Shown in pieces: positions 1-9,701 of a stretch of DNA of 64,000 nt (its first letter is position 1; each line of letters opens with the position of its first letter). The DNA comes from JADJLQ01 sp038251405. Lineage in GTDB: Bacteria; Bacteroidota; Bacteroidia; Chitinophagales; Saprospiraceae. Below the pieces are notes generated by a model. It was not told where the DNA came from. It saw only the letters and a list, made by a program, of their open reading frames with translations, and searched no databases. The position numbers and the translations under genes were made by a program. Where the stretch lies: contig JBBSBH010000006.1 in assembly GCA_038251405.1 (NCBI GenBank), positions 1 to 64,000 on the forward strand, given 5' to 3'.

Positions 1-141
1 GAAAAGCAGGAACCAATCCGTTGGGTTTCTCACCGTAAATATAAAATATACCACCTACCCTCATTCTATAGTAGATGTTTTGAATGTGTTTTCTCCAATG
101 ACATATTGGAAATTTGTCATAATTTTAGTCGGACAACAATG

Positions 142-293
142 GTTGAAAATGAATTATTTATATTGATTTAAAATGATAATAAATAATTACATTTTTAAAA
201 CTCATGGTTAACCTCGATAAATAGTTGATTTTCAATTCAACTATTTCATCGACCGCTGGCAATTTTTGCTTCAGCTGCAAAAATTGGGTTAAA
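142..293 (-). repeat. Hairpin-bearing repeat, left copy (inverted relative to 15559-15789)
   Basis: This stretch is the reverse complement of 15559-15789, with about 79 internal bases missing between the GGTTAACC and TGAGTTTT blocks. It contains two short hairpins: one built on CAATTTTTGC/GCAAAAATTG and one on AAATAGTTGA/TCAACTATTT. Homology stops sharply at both ends. The right end lies about 25 bases before a truncated glycosidase remnant, as if insertion or recombination at the repeat removed the rest of that gene. Bases 1-141 show no recognisable gene. No transposase is associated, so a MITE-like or REP-like element is an inference. Confidence 0.75.
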
Positions 294-317
294 AAGGGAC
301 AAATAGATACTAGTTTT

Positions 318-788
318 GTTTTTGTGAGGAATACTTTGCCGTAAAAAACGATTCGCCCATTACGGTAAATACTGGAAATGGATTTTATGCGAATGATATC
401 ATCACGAATGGCGTACGAACAAAAAACGATATAGATGCCATCGCCAGCAAAGAGGGCAACTCTTCCTGGATCATGGTATGGAACTATAATGATCACAATT
501 TACCAAGGTGATGCATCATCAATGGAGTTATCCATAGATTATCTCGATAAAAGTAAAGTGCTGGTACATCATTATAGAGTTGATCGCGCATTTAGCAATT
601 CATTCGAAAAATGGAAATCTATGGTAAGTTCACAAAACATCAATGAACTACAGTATAAAGAATTAGAACAATCCGGTCTATTGCAATTATTCACTTCTCC
701 AGAATGGAAAAAAGTGGAAAATGAAAAAGCAATATTAAAATTTGATTTGCCTAGGCAGGCAGTTTCGCTAGTTCAACTTACTTGGTAA
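318..788 (+). pseudogene. GH39 xylosidase 3' remnant
   Basis: The conceptual translation matches the C-terminal part of the intact GH39 protein at 4268-5950. The shared blocks are DINAIASK.GNS.WIMVWNY, HYRVD..SNSFEKWK, ELEQ.G.LQ and LPRQ.VSL. The first part reads in one frame to about position 494 and the second in another, so a frameshift lies between about 494 and 520. The N-terminal two thirds, including both catalytic glutamates, are absent. The 5' truncation is next to the repeat at 142-293. This is a decayed paralogue, probably of the same xylan-degradation locus. Confidence 0.85.
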
Positions 789-963
789 TTATTTAAATAA
801 AAAATGATTGTTGGAATCATTACTTTCCAGTCCAAAAATGGAATGGATGGCTGATCAAATCGGTTTAGTCTAACAGGGAGAGATGATTTAACAAATGAGA
901 ATGGAGAAGCTATAATTTTCAGAGACAAAGTCGGTATTCAACAATTTTAATTGTAGGTAAAAT
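789..963. other. Intergenic, no gene seen
   Basis: The gap between the GH39 remnant and the operator/promoter of the GH51 operon is AT-rich. It may contain decayed coding sequence, but I could not assign it and saw no open frame with recognisable domains. Confidence 0.5.
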
Positions 964-989
964 TAATGTGTAAATAAGACACGATTAAT
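964..989. promoter_or_regulatory. 26-bp palindromic operator, copy 1
   Basis: An imperfect palindrome: TAATGTGTAAA, a short spacer, then GACACGATTAAT. The inner arms GTGT/ACAC and the outer TAAT/ATTA are symmetric. It matches 24 of 26 bases with 12794-12819. Both copies begin exactly 39 bp upstream of a TAnATTTG -7 box and so overlap the expected -33 region. Two near-identical palindromes at fixed promoter spacing in front of two sugar operons suggest a common transcription factor; its identity is unknown. Confidence 0.7.
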
Positions 990-1002
990 TGGTGGTTTAA
1001 AC

Positions 1003-1010
1003 TAAATTTG
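1003..1010 (+). promoter_or_regulatory. Predicted -7 box (TAAATTTG) of the GH51 operon
   Basis: TAAATTTG fits the Bacteroidota TAnnTTTG element. It is 13 bp downstream of the palindrome at 964-989 and about 95 bp before the GH51 start. No good TTG -33 element is visible at the usual distance, which would fit activator dependence. Confidence 0.5.
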
Positions 1011-1103
1011 CTAAGTAGATTTGTAATGTTTCAGAAAACTGGTTTCTAAGTGAAAGAAGTTTTTGGTAAACAAATACTTGATAAAATTTTTAAAACCTTA
1101 GAT

Positions 1104-2630
1104 ATGAAAAAGATTTTCTTTTGTTTCCTACTCGCCTTTCCATTTATTGTAAATAGTCAAAATGCAACTATAAGGATTGATATAGATAGAGTTATTTCAG
1201 AGATTGACCCCAAAATTTATGGAGTCTTTATGGAGCCTATTAGTTTTAGTGGTAGACGCCTAGGATTGTCGGATACTGCCAGATTTAATACTCTTTACGG
1301 CCCATTGTATGATCCTAACTCTCCGTTAGCCAATTCAGATGGTTTTAAAACAGATTATATTGATGCTATGAAAGAATTAAAAGTAACCAATATGAGATGG
1401 CCAGGTGGCAATTTTCTCATGGGTTATCATTGGGAAGATGGCATTGGCCCAAAAAATACCAGACCGGCCAGAATTAATATGGCTTGGGGTGGTATTGATA
1501 ACAATCATGTAGGCACGGATGAATGGTTTGCATTAAACAAAGCGATGGGCAGTGAAAATATAGTTTGTGTAAATCTTGGATTAGGCACTATACAAGAAGC
1601 TGCTTACTGGGTAGAGTATTGCAACTATCCAAAAGGAACATACTACTCAGATCTTCGCGCAAAAAATGGTCATCCAGATTCATATAAAGTAAAGATCTGG
1701 GATTTGGGCAATGAAGTAGATGGCAAGCCTTGGGAGCTCGGTCATAAAAATGCCGAAGATTATATTGAAGTGGCTCGAGAGGCTGCAAAGGCAATGAAGG
1801 CAGTAGACGGTAATATCGATCTGGTAGGTTGTGGGTCATCCTGGTATAGCCCAAATACCTGGGATGACTGGAATAGAAAAGTATTGAAAGGCATAGGAGA
1901 CAAAATAAAATATCTTTCTATTCATAGTTACTGGGAAAATTCTCCTGACTACAATAATTTGATGGGTGCCAGCGCCAAAACATTTGAGGATCGCATAACC
2001 ATCACAGCTGGTGAAATCAAAGCGGTAACTGCTACGGATGGATTAAAGAACCCTATCTACGTATCTGTAGACGAATGGGGCTCGTTTGGAAGAAGTTTTC
2101 TTAATATACTGCCCGTAGCACAAAGTTTCAATTCGTTTATTAGACATGCTGATGTCGTCAAGATGGCCAATTTTACAACAATGACTTCATTACTCGGGAG
2201 TGATAAAGATAAAGGTACATACAAGACGCCCCTATTCTATGTCTTTAAAGCTTTTTCCAATAACTGTCTCGGTGCATCAGTAGATAACTACGTAAAGTGT
2301 GACACTTTCAATAGCGAAAAGCTTAAAGGTATTCCGGTATTGGATGTCAGTACCACTTACGCTCGTGAAAATAATACTGCTTTTATCAATGTAGTAAATA
2401 GACATAAAGAGAAAGCCATCACGACAGACATCGTTAATACCACAGGCATGCTATCTGGTAAAGCCGAGATCACAGTCATTAATAGTACTAACCTGACAGA
2501 TCCATTTTCCTATGATAAGCAAAGTCAGTATTTGCCAATCAAATCAGAAGTGGATGTAAAAAACAATCAGATTACGTATACCTTTCCAGCACATTCATTT
2601 ACTCAAATAAAAATCAGTTTTAAAAAATAA
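1104..2630 (+). CDS. GH51 family alpha-L-arabinofuranosidase, secreted
   Basis: Predicted exported retaining alpha-L-arabinofuranosidase that removes arabinose side chains from arabinoxylan or arabinan. The ATG at 1104 is preferred to the upstream GTG at 1050 because it begins a typical signal peptide (MKKIFFCFLLAFPF, cleavage near NSQ). The GH51 core shows NMRWPGGNF; the acid/base Glu is about residue 204 in GNEVDGKPW, and the nucleophile Glu about residue 324 in VDEWG. At 508 aa the length is normal. The C-terminus (about 400-508) is the usual beta-sandwich. It is the first gene of a tightly spaced operon reaching 12651 and lies behind a palindromic operator. Family assignment is firm; the exact substrate is inferred from the GH39 and esterase neighbours. 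Confidence 0.92.
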   Translation: MKKIFFCFLLAFPFIVNSQNATIRIDIDRVISEIDPKIYGVFMEPISFSGRRLGLSDTARFNTLYGPLYDPNSPLANSDGFKTDYIDAMKELKVTNMRWPGGNFLMGYHWEDGIGPKNTRPARINMAWGGIDNNHVGTDEWFALNKAMGSENIVCVNLGLGTIQEAAYWVEYCNYPKGTYYSDLRAKNGHPDSYKVKIWDLGNEVDGKPWELGHKNAEDYIEVAREAAKAMKAVDGNIDLVGCGSSWYSPNTWDDWNRKVLKGIGDKIKYLSIHSYWENSPDYNNLMGASAKTFEDRITITAGEIKAVTATDGLKNPIYVSVDEWGSFGRSFLNILPVAQSFNSFIRHADVVKMANFTTMTSLLGSDKDKGTYKTPLFYVFKAFSNNCLGASVDNYVKCDTFNSEKLKGIPVLDVSTTYARENNTAFINVVNRHKEKAITTDIVNTTGMLSGKAEITVINSTNLTDPFSYDKQSQYLPIKSEVDVKNNQITYTFPAHSFTQIKISFKK

Positions 2631-2642
2631 TCTATTTCAATT

Positions 2643-3353
2643 ATGAGTATATTTCATTTTTCACGCCAGTATTTAAAAGTAAAATCTATGTATTGTATTT
2701 TGATTTGGGCAATAATAATTCTAATGCCACATTCAATTTACGGTCAGTCTGATACTACCCTCAAAATCACATTACCTAAATCGGGTAAACTTAAGCACGA
2801 CAAGCCAAAAGGAAAAGGATGGGTAAATCTATTACTATCCAAAGACGATTGGAATATGGAAGATGCCTATTGGTCATTGTCCAAGCAAGGCCTACATGGA
2901 GCAATAGGTAATGAGAAGGAGCACCACTATGGCTTTACTAATAAAACATATACCGATTTTGAATTGAATGTGCTGATAAAAATGGTGGGCGATGAAAATG
3001 ATAATTCCGGAGTATGCGTTAGAATACAACCTACTAATTTTGACAATGCGCCGGGGTATCAGATAGATATGGGAAAAGGCTATTGGGCTTCCTTGTGGGA
3101 GGAAAAAAGAGGTAATATGATCCAAAAATTTCCTGACCATTTAGCCACCAAAATAGTGCATCAAAATGATTGGAATCACTACTACGTAGTTTGCAAAGGA
3201 CATCATATTATGGCTTGGCTCAATGGTGTGAAAACAATTGATATAGTGCATGACGCTGGATTATTGGATGGAAAGATTGGATTCCAACTATGTCATTATC
3301 ACAATCCCACCACGGTAGATATAAAGTCATTATATGTACGAGAGATTAAATAA
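2643..3353 (+). CDS. Secreted DUF1080 (3-keto-disaccharide hydrolase-type) protein
   Basis: A 236-aa protein with a hydrophobic N-terminal export signal (about residues 15-35, ending IYGQS), followed by a single concanavalin-like DUF1080 domain. Family hallmarks include the W..EDAYW start, FELNVLIKM, NSGVCVRI, the GYQIDMG strand and the NDWNHYYVVCKGHHIMAWLNG end block. Characterised DUF1080 members bind or hydrolyse 3-keto-glycosides. It begins 12 bp after the GH51 gene and is part of the same operon. A periplasmic or outer-surface location is inferred. The start could also be the internal ATG near the signal core (MYCILIW), which would give a more usual signal length. Confidence 0.8.
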   Translation: MSIFHFSRQYLKVKSMYCILIWAIIILMPHSIYGQSDTTLKITLPKSGKLKHDKPKGKGWVNLLLSKDDWNMEDAYWSLSKQGLHGAIGNEKEHHYGFTNKTYTDFELNVLIKMVGDENDNSGVCVRIQPTNFDNAPGYQIDMGKGYWASLWEEKRGNMIQKFPDHLATKIVHQNDWNHYYVVCKGHHIMAWLNGVKTIDIVHDAGLLDGKIGFQLCHYHNPTTVDIKSLYVREIK

Positions 3354-3392
3354 TATATTTTATCCATTCAATTAAATTATTTCAACCTTATA

Positions 3393-4271
3393 GTGAATAT
3401 TTGTTCCAAGATTGCAATTGTAATCATTTTATCCTTCGCTTTTTCATCGTATACTTTTACGCAAGACTCCAGTTTCCAAATTTATCTATGTTTTGGTCAA
3501 TCTAATATGGAAGGTGCAGGTAGAATAGAATCTCAGGATACTGCAGTAGATAGTCGTTTTATGATCTTAGAGGCAATGGATTGTCCTGAGTTAAATCGTC
3601 AAATGGGACAATGGTATACTGCCAAACCTCCTCTTTGTAGATGCAAAACGGGTATTTCACCTGCCGATTATTTTGGTCGTACTATGCTCTCCACAATGTC
3701 CAAGGATCAAAAACTAGGCATGGTACATGTGGCTGTTGCCGGAAGTAAAATTGAAATATTTGATAAAGTACTTTATAAAAACTATTTGGATACTTCGGCA
3801 GCTGCTAAGCCCTGGATGATAAAAATGGCAGATTCATATGGTGGCAATCCTTATCAACGATTAATAGATATGGCTAGGTTAGCGCAAAAAGATGGAGTGA
3901 TCAAAGGTATACTCCTCCATCAGGGTGAATCAAATACCGGTGATAAGACCTGGCCTTCTAAAGTGAAAAAAATATATGACGATATATTATCAGATTTAAA
4001 CTTATCTCCGAATTCCATCCCACTTATAGCAGGTGAATTAGTAAATGCAGACCAGGGCGGTAAATGTGCTGGTATGAATGAAATCATAGCCACTTTGCCT
4101 CAAGCTATCCCCAAAGCTATTGTGGTTTCCTCTGTTGGTCTACCGGCTATGCCGGATAAATTGCATTTTACGAGTGCTGGTGTGCGGGTTTTTGGTAAAA
4201 GATATGCTGCCGCTTTACTGGCTACTCAAGATATAAATATTGTAGTGGAAGACTTGCCCAAAAATGAGTGA
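3393..4271 (+). CDS. SASA/CE6-type carbohydrate acetylesterase, secreted
   Basis: Predicted SGNH-fold esterase of the SASA (DUF303) superfamily, which includes CE6 acetylxylan esterases and sialate O-acetylesterases. The start is GTG at 3393, giving a signal peptide (IAIVIILSFAFSSYTF). Catalytic signatures are visible: the GQSNMEG block with the nucleophile Ser, the HQGESN block, and a C-terminal LHFTSAG with the probable catalytic His. At 292 aa the length is usual. Its stop overlaps the start of the GH39 xylosidase (ATGA), indicating translational coupling. Deacetylation of xylan to open it to GH39/GH51 attack is the likely role, inferred from context. Confidence 0.85.
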   Translation: MNICSKIAIVIILSFAFSSYTFTQDSSFQIYLCFGQSNMEGAGRIESQDTAVDSRFMILEAMDCPELNRQMGQWYTAKPPLCRCKTGISPADYFGRTMLSTMSKDQKLGMVHVAVAGSKIEIFDKVLYKNYLDTSAAAKPWMIKMADSYGGNPYQRLIDMARLAQKDGVIKGILLHQGESNTGDKTWPSKVKKIYDDILSDLNLSPNSIPLIAGELVNADQGGKCAGMNEIIATLPQAIPKAIVVSSVGLPAMPDKLHFTSAGVRVFGKRYAAALLATQDINIVVEDLPKNE

Positions 4272-5950
4272 TGAAAAAAACACTTAAAATTTTCGCTTTT
4301 TTGAGTAGTCTTTTACTCATACATCAGGTGGGCTTTGGCCAAGGCATCACCATTGCAGTGGACGCTCAAAAAACCATTGGCGTGATGAAGCCCATCTGGG
4401 CATTTTGGGGCTACGACGAGCCCAATTATACCACCCAAAAAAATGGACAAAAATTACTTTCAGAATTGCAAGCCCTCAGCCCCGTACCTGTATATATAAG
4501 AGCTCATAACTTACTCACTTCCAAGGGAAATAGCCCGGGCTTCGACCTCAAATGGGGCTATACTGATGCCTATTCAGAAGACCAGAATGGCAGATCCATC
4601 TATAATTGGGTAGTAGTGGATAGTATTATTGACTCCTACATTCAACGAGGTATGAAGCCTTTGGTGGAAATAGGTTTTATGCCAAAAGCCCTTTCAAGCA
4701 AGCCGGAGCCTTATGAACATTATTGGAGCAAAGGTGGCAATTTATGGACTGGCTGGACCTACCCACCAGGGGACTATAACAAATGGCGGGAACTAGTGTA
4801 CCAATGGGTAAAACATTCCATCGATAGATATGGTAAAATAGAAGTGCAATCCTGGTTTTGGGAGCTTTGGAATGAGCCTGATATTGGCTATTGGTCAGGC
4901 ACCTTTGAAGAATATTGTAAAATGTATGATTATGCCAGTGACGGCCTTAAAAAAGCCTGCCCTGAATGTCCTATCGGAGGACCACACACTACTAGTCCCA
5001 GGGGCGAAAAAGGATATAAATTTTTGACTGATTTCATGGAGCATTGTCTGCATGGGAAAAATTATGCAACCGGCAAAAAAGGAAGTCCGCTCAATTATGT
5101 AGGCTTTCATGCAAAAGGATCGCCGGAGTTGGTAGATGGAGTGGTGCGAATGAATATGGGTGCTCAATTAAAGGACATCAAACGCGGATTTGAAGCAGTA
5201 AACTCATTTCCTGAGCTTAAAAACATTCCTGTTATCATTGGTGAATGTGACCCTGAGGGCTGTGCGGCATGCTCCGAAGCCAGAGAACCTAAATATGCCT
5301 ATCGCAATGGAACTATGTATTCAAGTTATAGTGCTGCTGCATTTGCCAGAATTTATGAATTGATGGATCAACAAAAAGTAAATCTACGAGGTGCAGTGAA
5401 TTGGTCATTTGAATTTGAAAATCAGCCTTGGTTTGCAGGCTACCGGGATATGGCGACCAATGGTGTGAATAAGCCTGTGATGAATGTGTTCAGAATGTTG
5501 GGTATGATGAGAGGTAATAGGTTAGCAGTCCAAAATTCAGCGGGTTTTGGATGTAAAGATATCATTGAAAAAGGAGTACGAGAAAAGCCTGATATCAATG
5601 CCATTGCCAGCAAATCAGGTAATTCAATATGGATCATGGTTTGGAACTACCATGATCTGAATGTAATAGCTAATAGTGCTGAAATAAATTTGGAGATTCA
5701 AAATATTGGGACTTCCAAAGTCTTGATGAAGCATTACCGGGTGGATGATAAATGGAGTAATTCATTTGAAAAATGGAAGAAATTAGGTAGGCCTCAAATA
5801 CCGTCTAGTGAACAATTTGCTGAATTAGAACAAGCCGGTCAGTTGCAAATGCTGAATTCTCCAGGATATATGAAAGTGGTGAATGGAATATTAAAATTAA
5901 ATTTTGAATTACCCCGACAAGGCGTTTCATTAATAGAATTGACCTGGTAG
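4268..5950 (+). CDS. GH39 family beta-xylosidase, secreted
   Basis: A 560-aa protein with a signal peptide (FAFLSSLLLIHQVGFGQ) and a TIM barrel of the GH39 type. The acid/base Glu is about residue 203 in WELWNEPD; the putative nucleophile Glu is near residue 325 in VIIGECDPEG. The C-terminal part (about 450-560) is a beta-sandwich ending LPRQGVSLIELTW. GH39 enzymes release xylose from xylo-oligosaccharides, so this fits next to an acetylesterase and GH51 enzyme. It overlaps the preceding gene by 4 bp and is followed 20 bp later by a carboxylesterase. A frameshifted paralogous C-terminus lies at 318-788. Confidence 0.88.
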   Translation: MMKKTLKIFAFLSSLLLIHQVGFGQGITIAVDAQKTIGVMKPIWAFWGYDEPNYTTQKNGQKLLSELQALSPVPVYIRAHNLLTSKGNSPGFDLKWGYTDAYSEDQNGRSIYNWVVVDSIIDSYIQRGMKPLVEIGFMPKALSSKPEPYEHYWSKGGNLWTGWTYPPGDYNKWRELVYQWVKHSIDRYGKIEVQSWFWELWNEPDIGYWSGTFEEYCKMYDYASDGLKKACPECPIGGPHTTSPRGEKGYKFLTDFMEHCLHGKNYATGKKGSPLNYVGFHAKGSPELVDGVVRMNMGAQLKDIKRGFEAVNSFPELKNIPVIIGECDPEGCAACSEAREPKYAYRNGTMYSSYSAAAFARIYELMDQQKVNLRGAVNWSFEFENQPWFAGYRDMATNGVNKPVMNVFRMLGMMRGNRLAVQNSAGFGCKDIIEKGVREKPDINAIASKSGNSIWIMVWNYHDLNVIANSAEINLEIQNIGTSKVLMKHYRVDDKWSNSFEKWKKLGRPQIPSSEQFAELEQAGQLQMLNSPGYMKVVNGILKLNFELPRQGVSLIELTW

Positions 5951-5970
5951 GGTACATAAAGATTAGAAAA

Positions 5971-7539
5971 ATGAAAAAAAATAAACTTATCGTCTTGAGT
6001 TTTGTGCTCCTGTTTTGTCAATTTATTTTGGCACAAAACCCGATCAAAGTAAAGGAGGGGCTTATTCAGGGCATCGCAGAAAGTGGCCTCACCATATATA
6101 AAGGCATTCCATTTGCAACACCACCAGTGGGTGATTTGAGATGGAAAGCTCCATTGCCAGCAGCCAAATGGGATGGCATAAAAGAGGTAAAAGTATTTGC
6201 ACCAGGTCCTTACCAGGGAGGTAATCCGCCTTCAGGGAAAAGCGAAGACTGCCTGTACCTCAATGTTTGGTCGCCTGCCAAAACTCCAAAGGATAAAATT
6301 CCGGTATTGGTTTGGATTTATGGTGGCGGTTTTAGTTTTGGCTCTACCGCAGAGCCTGGATATAACGGTGAATATTTGGCCCAAAAAGGTGTTATCCTGG
6401 TGAGCATCGCTTATCGTCTTGGACAATTAGGATTTTTGGCACATCCGGAACTTAGTGCTGAAACCAGACAAAAAACCTCTGGAAACTATGGATTGCTGGA
6501 TATGATTGCTGGCTTGAAATGGGTCGAAGACAATATAGCTGCCTTTGGAGGTGACCCTAAAAAGGTTACCATTTTCGGTGAATCAGCGGGAGGAATTGCT
6601 GTAAGTATGCTATGTGCATCTCCTTTAGCAAAAGGTCTTTTCCAGGGAGCAATCTCTGAAAGTGGTGGTTCATTTGGTCCGGCCAGACAAACTACTTATC
6701 CGGGCGAAAATCAAAAATTATTGGTCGATGCCGAAAAACAGGGTTTAGTATTTATGGAAAAAGCCGGAGCACATTCATTGGCCGAGCTTCGAGCCATACC
6801 TGCCGAAAAATTACCCATGGGTTTCGGATTGCCAGGTTCGTGGCCAATAATTGATGGTTACGTTATTCCTGATCAACAACATAATTTATATGAAGCTGGC
6901 AAATATAACCATACGCCTATTTTAGTAGGTTATAATTCTGACGAAGGAGCGAGTTTTTCTCCCCCCAAAACACCTGAAGACTACATAAGCGGTACAAAAA
7001 AACGCTATGGCCCGTATGCAGATGAATTGATACTGGCCTACCCTGTGGGCGAAAAAACAGTACCTAAAACCGCAAGAGATTTGACACGAGATGCTGCTTT
7101 TGGCTGGCATACCTGGGCATGGGCAAATCTACAATCCCAGACCAGTAAGGATAAAGTATTTTACTATATTTTTGACCAACATCCTGACTATCCGGCCGAC
7201 TCTCCCAAATTTGGATCTGGCTCAGGACATGGGCAAGAGGTAGCTTACGTTTTTAAAACACTAAAACCTAATGACCCAAAACTTGTATCATCTGATTATT
7301 CCATTTCTGAAGCGATGGCCAATTATTGGACAAATTTTGCAAAGTATGGTGATCCAAACGGAAAGGATTTGCCGGTATGGCGACCTTATAATTCCAAAAA
7401 TGAAGCGGTACTTTATTTTGACCAAAAACCTTATATGGGCACAGTGCCAGGTGCTGCATCTATGAAGGTTTTAGACAAATATTACAAATGGCGAAGGACT
7501 CCTGAAGGAGAGACTTGGGCAAATTTAAAAGGTATGTAA
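5971..7539 (+). CDS. Type-B carboxylesterase (alpha/beta hydrolase), secreted
   Basis: A 522-aa carboxylesterase family protein with a signal peptide (LSFVLLFCQFILAQ). The family landmarks are YKGIPFATPPVGDLRW, SEDCLYLNVW, the oxyanion-hole YGGGF, the nucleophile elbow GESAGG (Ser about 205), NSDEG (acidic residue) and GSGHGQEVAYVF (catalytic His). It is of standard length and ends with the usual W..Y motif region. It probably cleaves ester-linked acyl or aromatic groups from polysaccharide; the substrate cannot be read from sequence. It lies in the operon between GH39 and GH29 and ends 6 bp before the next gene. Confidence 0.9.
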   Translation: MKKNKLIVLSFVLLFCQFILAQNPIKVKEGLIQGIAESGLTIYKGIPFATPPVGDLRWKAPLPAAKWDGIKEVKVFAPGPYQGGNPPSGKSEDCLYLNVWSPAKTPKDKIPVLVWIYGGGFSFGSTAEPGYNGEYLAQKGVILVSIAYRLGQLGFLAHPELSAETRQKTSGNYGLLDMIAGLKWVEDNIAAFGGDPKKVTIFGESAGGIAVSMLCASPLAKGLFQGAISESGGSFGPARQTTYPGENQKLLVDAEKQGLVFMEKAGAHSLAELRAIPAEKLPMGFGLPGSWPIIDGYVIPDQQHNLYEAGKYNHTPILVGYNSDEGASFSPPKTPEDYISGTKKRYGPYADELILAYPVGEKTVPKTARDLTRDAAFGWHTWAWANLQSQTSKDKVFYYIFDQHPDYPADSPKFGSGSGHGQEVAYVFKTLKPNDPKLVSSDYSISEAMANYWTNFAKYGDPNGKDLPVWRPYNSKNEAVLYFDQKPYMGTVPGAASMKVLDKYYKWRRTPEGETWANLKGM

Positions 7540-7545
7540 GTTGTT

Positions 7546-9627
7546 ATGAAAAACCTTTTATTTAGTATTGTAATTTTATTAAATTTTCAACCTGATTCAT
7601 TTTCCCAATTATCGATACCTAAAGCATTGGAACCTGTGCCTACTGTCAACCAAATGAGGTGGCAGGCAATGGAATACTACGCGTTCATTCATTTTTCAAT
7701 AAACACCTATACGGACATGGCCTGGGGCTATGGAAATGAAGACCCAAAACTTTTTAATCCTGTGCAATTGGACTGTAGGCAATGGGTAAGAATTTGCAAA
7801 GAGGCAGGGATGAAAGGTGTCATTTTTACCGCCAAACATCACAGTGGTTTTTGTCTTTGGCCTAGTCAATTTACCGACTATTCTATCAAAAATATACCTT
7901 GGAGAAACGGTAAGGCTGATATTATAAGAGAAATGGCTGATGCCTGTAAAGAATACAGTTTAAAGTTTGGCGTTTATTTATCTCCCTGGGATAGAAATCA
8001 TCCCGATTATGGAAAACCAGAATACATCACTTATTTCCGTAATCAACTCAAAGAACTTTTAACAAACTATGGTGACATTTTCGAGATATGGTTTGACGGC
8101 GCCAATGGCGGAAGCGGTTACTATGGTGGTGCCAATGAAACCCGCAAGATTGACCGAACAACTTATTATGACTGGCCGAACACTTATAAATTGGTTAGAG
8201 AATTACAACCAAACATAGTTATTTGGAATGACGGAGGCGATCGTGCAGATCTTCGTTGGGTAGGTACTGAGGCAGGTTTTGTGGGTGAAACCAATTGGAG
8301 TCTTCTTAAAGCTAAGGGTATTCTAAGTGATGATATGCTCAGAAATGGAATGGAAAATGGCGATGCTTGGGTTCCAGGTGAGGTAAATACTTCTATAAGG
8401 CCAGAATGGTTTTATCATAAAAAAGAAGATCAGAAAGTGAAAACGCTTCCTCAACTAATGGATACCTACTACAATTCGGTGGGTAGAAATGGGACACTTC
8501 TGCTCAATTTTCCAACAATGCCAAATGGACTCATAAATAAATTGGATGAAATGGCAGCTTTAGATTTTGCAAAAGAGAGAAATTTAGCCTTTAAAAATAA
8601 TGTAGCTATCAATGCAAATGCCCATGCAAGCCCGGTAAGAGCAAATGACAGCCAATTTGCAGCGAAGAATGTGATCGATTCAGATTCTAAAACCTATTGG
8701 GCAACCAACGATAATGAAAAGACAGGCTCGATTATCCTTGAATTTACTTCCCCACAAACCTTTAATAGAGTTTTGATCCAAGAATATATTTCCTTGGGTC
8801 AAAGAGTTAAATCATTTTCAATAGAAGCATTTGTAAATAATTCCTGGAAAGAAATAGACAGACAAACAACCATAGGTTACAAGAGAATCCTTCGATTTCC
8901 CACTCTGACTACATCGAAATTTCGATTGAATATTTTGGATTCCAAAAGCTGTCCTTTGATTTCAAATATAGAGCTATTCAATGCCCCAATAATTTTATAT
9001 CCTCCCAGTATTATCAGGAATCAAAACGGCGATATAATCATCTCTTCGGCAGATGTAGAACCGGTGATTTATTATACTTTAGATGGCAACATTCCTACTT
9101 TCAAATCATCCAAATATAGCACACCCGTATCTACAGGCTTAGGAAAGCCTATGGTAAAAGCCATTGCTTTAAATCCACTAAATGGTAAAAGCAGTTTAGT
9201 GCAATCTGAATCTTTTGATATTTCCAGGAAAAATTGGAGAATAGTACATTCCACAGCCGGGGAAGCCATAAAAGTATTAGACGGAAACGAACGAAGTTCC
9301 TGGCATAATAATGCTAATAAAATGCCAGCAGAAATTGAAATAGATATGGGCAAAACTGAATCACTTAAGGGCTTTAAATACTTGCCAGATCAAAATTGGT
9401 GGGCGGATGGCTGTATAATTACACATTTTGAATTTTATATTTCTAATGACCAAAAAAACTGGAAGTTTATGAGCTCAGGTGAATTTTCAAATATTAAGAA
9501 CAGCCCTTTTTGGCAAACAAAGACTTTTAATCTTATCAAAGCCCGATATATTAAGTTCATTGCTTTGAAAAACGTAGGGGAAACTTCAGCTCCAGGCTAT
9601 GCTGAAATTGATGTAATAACTGATTAA
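7546..9627 (+). CDS. GH29 family alpha-L-fucosidase with F5/8C and C-terminal sugar-binding modules
   Basis: A 693-aa exported protein. After a short signal (LLFSIVILLNF) comes a GH29 TIM barrel (about 25-345) with FIHFS, GVIFTAKHHSGFCLWPS, GVYLSPWDRN and the nucleophile Asp about residue 184 in EIWFDGANGG. It continues with a coagulation-factor F5/8C-like module (about 365-480, including the DSDSKTYWATND block), a CHB_HEX-type linker domain (YYTLDGNIPTFKSSKY), and a second F5/8C-like module at the C-terminus. GH29 hydrolyses alpha-L-fucosides or related alpha-L-linkages. In a xylan-type operon the target may be fucosylated xyloglucan or a related branch; this is inferred. Confidence 0.9.
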   Translation: MKNLLFSIVILLNFQPDSFSQLSIPKALEPVPTVNQMRWQAMEYYAFIHFSINTYTDMAWGYGNEDPKLFNPVQLDCRQWVRICKEAGMKGVIFTAKHHSGFCLWPSQFTDYSIKNIPWRNGKADIIREMADACKEYSLKFGVYLSPWDRNHPDYGKPEYITYFRNQLKELLTNYGDIFEIWFDGANGGSGYYGGANETRKIDRTTYYDWPNTYKLVRELQPNIVIWNDGGDRADLRWVGTEAGFVGETNWSLLKAKGILSDDMLRNGMENGDAWVPGEVNTSIRPEWFYHKKEDQKVKTLPQLMDTYYNSVGRNGTLLLNFPTMPNGLINKLDEMAALDFAKERNLAFKNNVAINANAHASPVRANDSQFAAKNVIDSDSKTYWATNDNEKTGSIILEFTSPQTFNRVLIQEYISLGQRVKSFSIEAFVNNSWKEIDRQTTIGYKRILRFPTLTTSKFRLNILDSKSCPLISNIELFNAPIILYPPSIIRNQNGDIIISSADVEPVIYYTLDGNIPTFKSSKYSTPVSTGLGKPMVKAIALNPLNGKSSLVQSESFDISRKNWRIVHSTAGEAIKVLDGNERSSWHNNANKMPAEIEIDMGKTESLKGFKYLPDQNWWADGCIITHFEFYISNDQKNWKFMSSGEFSNIKNSPFWQTKTFNLIKARYIKFIALKNVGETSAPGYAEIDVITD

Positions 9628-9701
9628 TTTTTTAGATTATCTCAATGAAAATTTTCAAAGACTTATTAAAAAAATAAATTTTCAACCTAAAAATATATAC
9701 T

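Noticed and set aside
158..496. Minus-strand 112-codon frame
   Set aside because: It runs antisense through the repeat and the GH39 remnant and has no start context or domain.
1050..1103. Longer start for the GH51 protein
   Set aside because: It would put 18 charged residues before an otherwise perfect signal peptide.
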